Source: JALNZF01 sp049793155 (GTDB lineage Bacteria; Nitrospirota; UBA9217). From it: a stretch of DNA of 8,731 nucleotides. The number at the start of each line of letters is the position of its first letter. Position 1 is the stretch's first letter. Below the pieces are notes generated by a model. That model was not told the DNA's origin, did not search any database, and saw only the letters and a program-made list of their open reading frames with translations. Made by a program: the position numbers and the translations under genes. The stretch is taken from the NCBI GenBank assembly GCA_049793155.1, contig JBARBN010000212.1, positions 1 to 8,731 on the forward strand, given 5' to 3'. This document shows positions 1 through 8,016 of the stretch, piece after piece.

Positions 1-15
1 GAAAGGAGATACACA

Positions 16-1104
16 GTGGCGGATAAGGACAAGTTGAAAGCGTTGGAACTGGCGGTGGGCCAGATAGAGAAACAGTTCGGCAAGGGGTCCATCATGCGTC
101 TGGGCAGGGAGGAGGTCCCTGCGGGGATCCCCGCGATTTCCACCGGGTCCCTTGGCCTGGACATCGCGCTCGGGGTGGGAGGCGTGCCTCGCGGCAGGAT
201 CATCGAGATCTATGGCCCCGAGTCCTCGGGCAAAACGACGCTGGCGCTCCATATCATAGCCGAGGCGCAGAAGGCGGGCGGCCAGGCCGCTTTCATCGAC
301 GCTGAGCATGCGCTTGACGTGACGTACGCTCGCAAGCTCGGCGTGCGCACCGACGACCTTCTCATATCCCAGCCCGACACGGGCGAACAGGCGCTCGAGA
401 TCACCGAAACGCTCGTGCGGAGCGGCGCGATCGATGTGATCGTCGTGGATTCCGTCGCGGCGCTTACGCCGAGGGCCGAGATCGAGGGCGAGATGGGCGA
501 TGCGCACATGGGACTTCAGGCGAGGCTCATGAGCCAGGCGCTCAGAAAGCTCACCGGCGCCATCAGCAAGTCGGCAACGACGCTCGTCTTCATCAACCAG
601 ATCCGCATGAAGATCGGGGTGATGTTCGGGAACCCTGAGACCACGACGGGCGGCAACGCGCTTAAGTTCTACGCCTCGGTGCGGCTCGACATCCGCAAGA
701 TCGCTGCCATCAAGGAGGGCGAGGAAGTGACCGGCGGCAGGGTAAGGGTCAAGGTGGTAAAGAACAAGATCGCGCCGCCGTTCCGCTCGGCCGAATTCGA
801 CATCATGTTCAATGAAGGGGTCTCGAAGATCGGCGAGGTCATCGACATGGGTGTGGAGAAAAATATCGTTGAAAAAAGCGGGGCGTGGTTCTCCTACAGC
901 GGCACGCGGATCGGCCAGGGCAGGGAGAACGTCAAACTGTTCCTGCGCGATCACCCCGAGATGGCCACCGAGATAGAGGTCAAGGTGCGGCAGGCCGCCG
1001 GTCTGAACGGCGCCGCCGCTTCCGCCCCGGACGGCGCGGCGGTTAAGGAGAAGGAGATCGCACCGCCTGCGGAGAAACCGGCGAAAGCGTCGAAAGGGAA
1101 ATAG
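16..1104 (+). CDS. recA: RecA recombinase
   Basis: This is the DNA-dependent ATPase that forms filaments on single-stranded DNA, carries out homologous pairing and strand exchange, and stimulates LexA self-cleavage in the SOS response. The 362 residues are full length. Visible motifs are the Walker A GPESSGKTT (residues 67-75), the AEHALD segment with the conserved catalytic Glu at 97, Walker B VIVVDS (141-146), and the DNA-binding L2 loop region from NQIRMKIG through TTTGGNALKFYAS (194-221). The start is GTG, supported by AAGGAG at 3-8, seven bases upstream; the protein then begins MADKDKLKALELA, as is usual for RecA. The C-terminal tail (about 330-362) is Ala/Pro/Lys-rich and basic, unlike the acidic tail of E. 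coli RecA. The promoter and any LexA box lie outside the window. The next gene is a pilT homologue rather than recX. Identity is essentially certain. Confidence 0.99.
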   Translation: MADKDKLKALELAVGQIEKQFGKGSIMRLGREEVPAGIPAISTGSLGLDIALGVGGVPRGRIIEIYGPESSGKTTLALHIIAEAQKAGGQAAFIDAEHALDVTYARKLGVRTDDLLISQPDTGEQALEITETLVRSGAIDVIVVDSVAALTPRAEIEGEMGDAHMGLQARLMSQALRKLTGAISKSATTLVFINQIRMKIGVMFGNPETTTGGNALKFYASVRLDIRKIAAIKEGEEVTGGRVRVKVVKNKIAPPFRSAEFDIMFNEGVSKIGEVIDMGVEKNIVEKSGAWFSYSGTRIGQGRENVKLFLRDHPEMATEIEVKVRQAAGLNGAAASAPDGAAVKEKEIAPPAEKPAKASKGK

Positions 1105-1131
1105 CGGGAATCAAGCAGCGGTCAGAATGAC

Positions 1132-1291
1132 ACCACAGAGTACACCGAGAAAAGCCTGATGTTGGGAAAGATAAACAATCTGAAAAACAGACAAATAATA
1201 AGACGCCTGTAATGAGAGGGCACAGAGAGGGAGGGACCTTGGAACGGAATTTACTCCGTAAAGATAAGGCATCCTCTATGTTCTCTGTGGT
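1132..1291. repeat. Imperfect inverted repeat, ACCACAGAG type
   Basis: The recA-pilT gap holds two inverted arms. The left arm, 1132-1149, begins ACCACAGAG. The right arm, 1274-1291, ends CTCTGTGGT and matches the left arm's complement at 15 of 18 positions, the outer nine exactly. A further CACAGAGAGG lies between them at 1221-1230. Arms of this CACAGAG type resemble a dispersed intergenic repeat I remember from many bacterial genomes, but that family link is from memory. The centre (about 1165-1200) is A/T-rich. A TTGACA at 1298-1303 has no matching -10 box. The element may form a long stem in RNA between recA and pilT. Confidence 0.6.
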
Positions 1292-1331
1292 TGCTGTTTG
1301 ACAATACGAATGGAGCGCACGGGAGGTTTCC

Positions 1332-2588
1332 ATGAATCTGAATGAACTGCTCAGGATGACAAGTGAAAAAAAGGCATCCGATCTGCATCTGAAGGTCGGC
1401 GTGCCGCCCATTCTCAGGATCGATGGAAAGCTGGTCCCGATCGAGACCGAAAAGAGGACGACCCAGGAGGAGGCCCTTGCTACTGCGCTGGGTATCATGA
1501 ACCCCACCCAGAAGGCAAAGTTCCTGGAGAAAAAGGAGCTTGACATGGCCTACGCCGTGCCGGGCATGGGCCGCTTCCGCGTGAATGTGTTCCAGCAGCG
1601 CGGCAGCGTGGGCATGGTCTTCCGGATGGTCCCGGGCAAGATACTGACCTTTGAGGACCTCATGCTCCCGTCAGTGCTTCAGAAAATCGGGAGCGAGCAG
1701 CGCGGTCTCATCCTTGTCACGGGAACGACGGGGAGCGGCAAGTCCACGACCCTTGCGGCGCTGATCGATTACGTCAACATGTCCCGGACCGCCAATATCG
1801 TCACGATCGAGGACCCGATCGAATTTCTGCATCGGGACAAAAAAAGCATCGTTAATCAACGCGAGATCGGCTCGGACACCTTCTCCTTCAGCGACGCGCT
1901 CCGGAGCGCGCTCCGGCAGGACCCGGATGTCATCCTCGTGGGAGAAATGCGCGACTTCGAAACCATCTCCACGGCCCTGACCGCCGCCGAGACGGGACAC
2001 CTGGTGCTCTCCACCCTGCACACACTGGACGCATCGGAGACGGTCAACCGCATCATCACGGTGTTTCCCCCCTATCAGCAGAAGCAGGTCAGGATGCAGC
2101 TTGCTTCCGTGGTCAAGGGGATCATTTCCCAGCGCCTCGTGGCCAGGGCCGACGGAAACGGCCGCGTGCCGGCGGTGGAAGTGATGCTCGGCACGCTGTC
2201 GGTGCGCGAGTCCATTATCGATGAAACCAAGACCCGTCAGATACCAACGATCATTGCCGGGGGACAGCTTCACTATGGTATGCAGACCTTCGACCAGTCG
2301 CTTCTGATGCTTTACAAGAAGGGGATCATCAGCTACGACGAGGCGCTGATGACGGCGAGCAATCCTGATGATTTTGCGCTCAAGGTCAAGGGTATTCAGT
2401 CGACGAGCGACATGTCGATGGAGGCTGAAGGCGAGAGGCCGACTTCGTCGGGGATAAAAGGAACGATCGGCGGCCCGAAACCTGCGAACGGGAGTCAGGG
2501 TGCACCAAAGAAGGAGCCCGAGGCGCGGGAGTACAAGGGTACGTCGACGGACAGCGACTTCAAAATCGACCGGTTCGGTGACAAGTAA
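1332..2588 (+). CDS. pilT: PilT-family pilus retraction ATPase
   Basis: This is a cytoplasmic hexameric ATPase of the type II/IV secretion superfamily, predicted to power type IV pilus retraction and so twitching or DNA uptake. The N-terminus MNLNELLRMTSEKKASDLHL is the typical PilT PAS-like domain opening. The core shows Walker A GTTGSGKST (131-139), the Asp box TIEDPIE (158-164), Walker B with the PilT signature VILVGEMRD (200-208), and the His box TGHLVLSTLHT (221-231). ATG is preceded by GGGAGG at 1321-1326. At 418 residues it is longer than the usual 345-370. The extra is a tail (about 357-418) rich in Gly, Ser, Pro and charged residues that looks disordered. It sits between recA and recX. 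I recall a pilT paralogue next to recA in Geobacter, but could not check this. PilU is an alternative label, and the superfamily assignment is secure. No other pilus genes are present. Confidence 0.93.
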   Translation: MNLNELLRMTSEKKASDLHLKVGVPPILRIDGKLVPIETEKRTTQEEALATALGIMNPTQKAKFLEKKELDMAYAVPGMGRFRVNVFQQRGSVGMVFRMVPGKILTFEDLMLPSVLQKIGSEQRGLILVTGTTGSGKSTTLAALIDYVNMSRTANIVTIEDPIEFLHRDKKSIVNQREIGSDTFSFSDALRSALRQDPDVILVGEMRDFETISTALTAAETGHLVLSTLHTLDASETVNRIITVFPPYQQKQVRMQLASVVKGIISQRLVARADGNGRVPAVEVMLGTLSVRESIIDETKTRQIPTIIAGGQLHYGMQTFDQSLLMLYKKGIISYDEALMTASNPDDFALKVKGIQSTSDMSMEAEGERPTSSGIKGTIGGPKPANGSQGAPKKEPEAREYKGTSTDSDFKIDRFGDK

Positions 2589-2592
2589 TTCA

Positions 2593-2627
2593 GTTCGGAG
2601 TCAGGAGTGGGGAGTTCGGAGTTGGAA
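2593..2627 (+). repeat. Five tandem 7-bp units at the pilT-recX junction
   Basis: Read in sevens from 2593 the sequence is GTTCGGA, GTCAGGA, GTGGGGA, GTTCGGA, GTTGGAA. Units one and four are identical, and AGTTCGGAGT occurs exactly at 2592-2601 and again at 2613-2622. The array begins four bases after the pilT stop codon and extends into the recX reading frame. Every unit is G/A-rich and resembles a Shine-Dalgarno sequence. GGAG at 2597-2600 lies six bases before the GTG at 2607, and GGGGAG at 2609-2614 lies seven bases before the in-frame TTG at 2622. The array therefore appears to supply the ribosome-binding site of recX whichever start is used. Confidence 0.75.
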
Positions 2628-3113
2628 GAAAGAACCCTGACCAAGGCCAGGAATGCAGCCTACCGTTTTCTCACCTATCGGCCCAGGAGCAGGGCGGAGA
2701 TCGAGGCAAAGCTTCATGATAAGGAATTCGGCGAAGCGGTCATCGCGGCTGTTCTTTCCGACCTGGAGCGGCTCGGTTATGTGAATGACCTGCAATTCGC
2801 AGGTGCGTGGACGCGAAGCAGGATCAGGCTTCGGGGATTCGGCAGGCGCCGTATCGGGCAGGAACTCAAGAACAAGGGGATCGGCCCGGAGCTCATCCGG
2901 GAGGTTTTTTCAGAGGTCTTCAGCGAAGAAACCGAGATCGAGACTGCGAAGAGAGTTGCCAAAAAAAAACTGCTTACGATGAAGGCCCTTGACCGCGAGA
3001 CCCGCAGGCGTCGGTTGGCGGGGCTTCTGGAACGGAAGGGGTTCTCTTTCGAAATTATCAGGGAAGTATTGAAGAGTACTGAGTCTTTTTTGCCACGGAT
3101 GGACACAGATTGA
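2607..3113 (+). CDS. recX: RecX regulatory protein
   Basis: RecX is a small three-helix-repeat protein that binds the RecA filament and limits its growth and activity. The match is to the family pattern across the chain: ARNAAYRFLTYRPRSRAEIEAKL (about 14-36), LERLGYVNDLQFAGAWTRSRIR (53-74), GFGRRRIGQELKNKGI (77-92), and a final RRRRLAGLLERKGFSFEIIREVL (about 133-155). The length, at most 168 residues, is normal. The start is uncertain. GTG at 2607 has GGAG six bases upstream; TTG at 2622 has GGGGAG seven bases upstream and would remove five residues. Either start and its ribosome site lie in the 7-bp repeat array. The last residues, LPRMDTD, and the TGA stop are encoded by the GCCACGGAT-type repeat. 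The gene is separated from recA by pilT, which is unusual for this pair. It is probably co-transcribed with pilT, given the 18-bp gap. Confidence 0.93.
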   Translation: MGSSELEERTLTKARNAAYRFLTYRPRSRAEIEAKLHDKEFGEAVIAAVLSDLERLGYVNDLQFAGAWTRSRIRLRGFGRRRIGQELKNKGIGPELIREVFSEVFSEETEIETAKRVAKKKLLTMKALDRETRRRRLAGLLERKGFSFEIIREVLKSTESFLPRMDTD

Positions 3114-3179
3114 CGCGGATTGAGATCAGGAGAATCTCAGGCCAGGCTTTATCCGTGTTCATCAGCGTGAATCCGTGGC
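3092..3179. repeat. Long imperfect inverted repeat, GCCACGGAT type
   Basis: The left arm (3092-3124) starts GCCACGGAT and the right arm (3147-3179) ends ATCCGTGGC. The outer nine bases pair exactly, and 24 of 33 positions pair overall. Each arm repeats a GGAT/AGAT core about every 10-11 bases. A second small hairpin sits at the centre, TGAGAT at 3121-3126 with ATCTCA at 3134-3139. The arms resemble a widespread intergenic repeat I remember as GCCACGGATTTACACGGAT-like. The left arm overlaps the 3' end of recX and contributes its final codons and stop. The right arm ends 40 bases before alaS. In RNA this would be a long hairpin between the two genes; with no U-run after it, it does not look like a standard terminator. 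Confidence 0.78.
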
Positions 3180-3219
3180 TAATATACTTTTCCGGCTTAT
3201 ACGGGTTAAGGAGTAAGAC

Positions 3220-5868
<2,649 letters not shown>

Positions 5869-5922
5869 AACCCGACCGATGATGCATGCCGCCGGCTTCG
5901 GTAATAGCGTCGTTTCCATCCT

Positions 5923-5950
5923 CTTACCCGGTTTTGAGTTATGTTATAAT
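5923..5950 (+). promoter_or_regulatory. Extended -10 promoter for the phasin-like gene
   Basis: A perfect TATAAT lies at 5945-5950, preceded by TG at 5942-5943 in the extended -10 arrangement TGTTATAAT. The best -35 is weak, CTTACC at 5923-5928 with a 16-bp spacer, which an extended -10 can tolerate. Transcription would start near 5957, giving a leader of about 20 bases. Within it AAGGAGG at 5965-5971 sits five bases before the ATG at 5977. The local drop to A/T-rich sequence, in an otherwise GC-rich window, supports the call. It implies the small gene is transcribed independently of alaS. No terminator for alaS is visible between 5869 and 5922. Confidence 0.68.
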
Positions 5951-5976
5951 AAAAACAGTTAACCAAGGAGGTTATC

Positions 5977-6297
5977 ATGAATGTTGCGGACGTTATCAAA
6001 AAAGCAATGCTCGCAGGGCTGGGAGCGCAGGAAAAGGCCAGGGAATTAGTTGAAGAACTGGTCAAGGCAGGAGAACTTTCCAAAAGCGAGGCCTCCACAC
6101 TGGTGAAGGAGTGGGCTTCCAAGGCCGAGGAAGGCACCAAGGATATGGACCTCAAGATCAAGGACACCATCGCGGGCGCATTTGAAAAGCTGAATATCCC
6201 GACTCGCGACGATCTTGAAAAGATGGAAAAGAAGATTCAGGGCATTGCGGCACGACTTTCGAAACTCGAAGGCGGCGACGGGAAGGGCGGGGCATAA
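5977..6297 (+). CDS. Small phasin-family protein
   Basis: A 106-residue, highly charged, mostly helical protein with no signal peptide or membrane segment. It has an N-terminal amphipathic helix (MNVADVIKKAMLAGLGAQEKARELVEELVKAG, 1-32). A middle part, GELSKSEASTLVKEWASKAEE (32-52), is followed by the conserved-looking NIPTRDDLEKMEKKI (73-87) and a short coiled coil to about residue 97, then a Gly-rich end. The layout, especially NIPTRDDLEKMEKKI before a coiled coil, matches what I know of the PhaF/PhaI-type polyhydroxyalkanoate granule-associated family. Members coat storage granules, but short homologues also occur in bacteria without obvious PHA genes, so the cellular role here is open. It has a strong ribosome site and its own promoter, suggesting abundant expression. 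No PHA synthase or depolymerase gene is in the window. The gene is surely real; the family call is fairly confident. Confidence 0.8.
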   Translation: MNVADVIKKAMLAGLGAQEKARELVEELVKAGELSKSEASTLVKEWASKAEEGTKDMDLKIKDTIAGAFEKLNIPTRDDLEKMEKKIQGIAARLSKLEGGDGKGGA

Positions 6298-6349
6298 GTC
6301 CGGGCTTCGGCTCCTCGAAGACTCTTGTTCGGAAAAAATAAGGACATGC

Positions 6350-6378
6350 CTGTCAGATCCGACGGATCGGACAGATAT
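6350..6378. repeat. Three tandem 9-bp units forming a near-palindrome
   Basis: From 6352 the sequence reads as three nine-base units, GTCAGATCC, GACGGATCG, GACAGATAT, following the pattern G(A/T)C-N-GAT-NN. The same bases form an imperfect palindrome centred on 6362, CTGTC at 6350-6354 pairing with GACAG at 6370-6374, and GATCCG with CGGATC inside. It is a third style of short-period repeat in this window, different in sequence and period from those near recX. Whether it is a protein-binding site or a repeat copy cannot be told from one occurrence. Confidence 0.55.
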
Positions 6379-6509
6379 CACGTTCGCGTGTCGCTTAAGG
6401 TCCGGCCGTGGAAAAGAAGTGCCTGGGACGGTATTTCGCGCTGCGGCGTGAAGGCTGGTCATACTACCCATCGATTGATTAAAAAAACCTACCATATTCA
6501 CAGATGCTG

Positions 6510-6538
6510 GAGCACCGCCCCCTCTCTCTCGGTGCCTC
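6510..6538 (+). other. Hairpin with C/T-rich loop in the mltG leader
   Basis: GAGCACCG (6510-6517) pairs with CGGTGCCTC (6530-6538) through eight base pairs with one bulged C at 6536. The 12-base loop is CCCCCTCTCTCT. No T-run follows, so it is not a standard intrinsic terminator. It may be a structural element of a long mltG leader RNA, if transcription starts upstream of it, or it may be chance. Confidence 0.35.
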
Positions 6539-6659
6539 GTCGGGATTGTTTTCCGCTCGTGAATCGTCATGACCCGCGCGCATACGGGAGTGATGAACGT
6601 CGACGTTTTCCGGCGGCCTGGCAATTACCCGGGTTTCAATTCCTTTTTAAAAGAGTTTT

Positions 6660-6689
6660 CTTCTCTGAGGGAGAAGTTTGGGCGAGGGA
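6660..6689. repeat. Possible remnant of a purine-rich intergenic repeat
   Basis: CTTCTC at 6660-6665 and GAGAAG at 6671-6676 are inverted around TGAGG, followed by TTTGGGCGAGGG up to 6688. This resembles a degenerate copy of a dispersed repeat I remember as CTCTGAGGGAGAGGG...GGGTGAGGG. The resemblance is from memory and the copy is imperfect, so the call is weak. Confidence 0.3.
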
Positions 6690-6723
6690 TCATGCGCATG
6701 AGCTTGGAGGAAGGTTTTATTAA

Positions 6724-7821
6724 ATGAAAGTAATGAGCAAAGGATTAAAGGTCTTTGCCGTCGCGTGGGGAAAAACGCGAAGGTGGGTAAAGAAGAAGTC
6801 CTGGTTGTCATTCCTCATCGCCACCGCTGCGTTGCTGTTCTTTGTCCATTTTTACACTGCTCTCTTTGTTCCACCTTCTACCGAGAAGGTCTGGAAAGAG
6901 GTCCAGGTGACCGAAGGAATGAGCTTTAAAGCAATTGCAGGGGAGCTTAAGAAAGAAGGACTTATACGCTACCGCGGATACTTCGAGATGATCGGCAGGT
7001 TGCAGGGCATCAGCCGCAGGGTGCGCGCGGGCTACTACGGGTTGAACACGAGCATGAGCCTTTGGGAGGTCCTGGACCAAATTCGAAAAGGAAGGATCAT
7101 TGAATACGAGGTAGTGGTCCCGGAGGGATATAATCTGTACCAGATCGGCTGGACGCTGTCCGGCACCCCGCTCATCTCCGAACCTCATGAGTTCATCGAT
7201 CTGGTGAAAAACAAGACCTATGTCCACTCTCTCGGCATTGACGCTGATACGCTTGAAGGATATTTGTACCCGGACACTTACTATTTGCCCAAAGGCATCA
7301 AGCTTGAAGATATTCCCAAAAAGATGGTCCAACGATATAAGGCGGTGTTCACTGACAGCAAAAGAAACCGCGCGAAAGAGATGGGGTTCACCGAGCAGCA
7401 GATCATTACGCTTGCCTCGATCGTGGAAAAAGAAGCCAAGGTGGATTCGGAGCGGAAGCTCATCGCCGCGGTGTATTATAACCGGTTGAAGTTGGGCATG
7501 AGGCTCCAGGCGGACCCGACCGCGGTATACGGCACCAAGGCGTGGATCACGAAGGTCACCAGGGGGGACCTCAAGCGGCGGTCTCCTTATAATACCTACC
7601 TCCACAAGGGACTTCCCCCGGGGCCAATAGCGAACCCAGGCGAGGGTGCGATCCTGGCCGCGCTGTATCCTGAAAAAGTGGACTATCTTTTCTTCGTCGC
7701 CCAGGGAGACGGCAGCCACTATTTCTCAAAGGATTTCAGTGCACATGAGAAGGCTATCGGCAGGTATCGGTCGAATAGGAAGAAGGCAAGTCAGCAGGCG
7801 AAGCAGAAAGATGATGAATAG
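6724..7821 (+). CDS. mltG: Endolytic transglycosylase MltG
   Basis: This is an inner-membrane lytic transglycosylase (YceG family) that cleaves within nascent glycan strands and is thought to set their length by releasing them from the synthase. After a basic N-terminus, one membrane segment spans about residues 27-49, leaving the rest in the periplasm. A LysM-like region follows (about 58-106, VQVTEGMSFKAIAGELKKEGLI), then the catalytic domain. This has ASIVEKEAK (231-239) containing the family's catalytic Glu, YNRLKLGMRLQADPT (252-266), and SPYNTYLHKGLPPGPIANPG (287-306). The tail is Lys/Gln-rich. The length, 365 residues, is normal for the family. The ATG at 6724 is supported by AGGAAGG at 6708-6714, nine bases upstream; a second in-frame ATG at 6733 is less well placed. 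The gene follows a 426-bp gap, so it is probably transcribed separately from the phasin gene. Confidence 0.97.
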   Translation: MKVMSKGLKVFAVAWGKTRRWVKKKSWLSFLIATAALLFFVHFYTALFVPPSTEKVWKEVQVTEGMSFKAIAGELKKEGLIRYRGYFEMIGRLQGISRRVRAGYYGLNTSMSLWEVLDQIRKGRIIEYEVVVPEGYNLYQIGWTLSGTPLISEPHEFIDLVKNKTYVHSLGIDADTLEGYLYPDTYYLPKGIKLEDIPKKMVQRYKAVFTDSKRNRAKEMGFTEQQIITLASIVEKEAKVDSERKLIAAVYYNRLKLGMRLQADPTAVYGTKAWITKVTRGDLKRRSPYNTYLHKGLPPGPIANPGEGAILAALYPEKVDYLFFVAQGDGSHYFSKDFSAHEKAIGRYRSNRKKASQQAKQKDDE

Positions 7822-8016
7822 GGGAATGCAGACACACGAGTACATTTCCTCTGCATACGCAACATCAACAAAGGCGGAGGGTCCTCACAAGATTATCCCA
7901 CAGACCAGCTGACATATTCCCTCGCAGCTCCGCCATCCGACGCATTACCTCACCTGCCGTACCTCGTGGTCTTTCTGTTGGAGTGCGAGAACGGGTTGCG
8001 GCCTTTGTGTGAGCAT

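Larger units (their letters stand above)
6298..6723. other. 426-bp non-coding stretch upstream of mltG
   Basis: No convincing gene is found here. An open frame from a TTG at 6325 ends at 6723, flush with the mltG ATG. Its translation is Arg-, His- and Trp-rich, has no ribosome site, and contains a repeat and a hairpin, so I treat it as chance. The stretch holds a 9-bp tandem repeat (6352-6378), a hairpin with a pyrimidine-rich loop (6510-6538), and a short inverted repeat followed by purine-rich sequence (6660-6689). Just upstream of mltG is its ribosome site. I could not identify a good promoter: TTGATT at 6475-6480 lacks a -10 at proper spacing. I recognise no riboswitch. Confidence 0.6.

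Noticed and set aside
1298..1303. TTGACA as a pilT promoter -35 box
   Set aside because: Seventeen bases downstream lies the GGGAGG ribosome site, with no -10-like hexamer at a workable distance.
1132..3179. CRISPR array as an explanation of the intergenic repeats
   Set aside because: There are no regularly spaced identical repeats of CRISPR length with unique spacers and no cas genes. Units are 7-11 bp and degenerate.
3183..3188. TATACT as a -10 box for alaS
   Set aside because: The hexamer is good but no -35 or extended -10 accompanies it, so it is mentioned only as a possibility and not annotated.
5874..5902. Inverted ACCGA...TCGGT enclosing GCCGCCGGC after alaS as a terminator
   Set aside because: Arms are short, the loop is poorly arranged and there is no T-run.
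6325..6723. Open frame of 132 codons ending directly before mltG
   Set aside because: It starts at TTG without a ribosome site, is rich in Arg, His and Trp, matches nothing I recognise, and spans a tandem repeat and a hairpin. Chance is more likely.
6808..7719. 303-codon frame on the - strand opposite mltG
   Set aside because: It lies inside the coding region of a clear MltG and has no recognisable domain or ribosome site.
7873..7934. GGCGGAG/CTCCGCC inverted repeat in the mltG-PilZ gap as a bidirectional terminator
   Set aside because: The arms are only 7 bp with a 48-base loop and no flanking T- or A-runs; the pairing may be chance.
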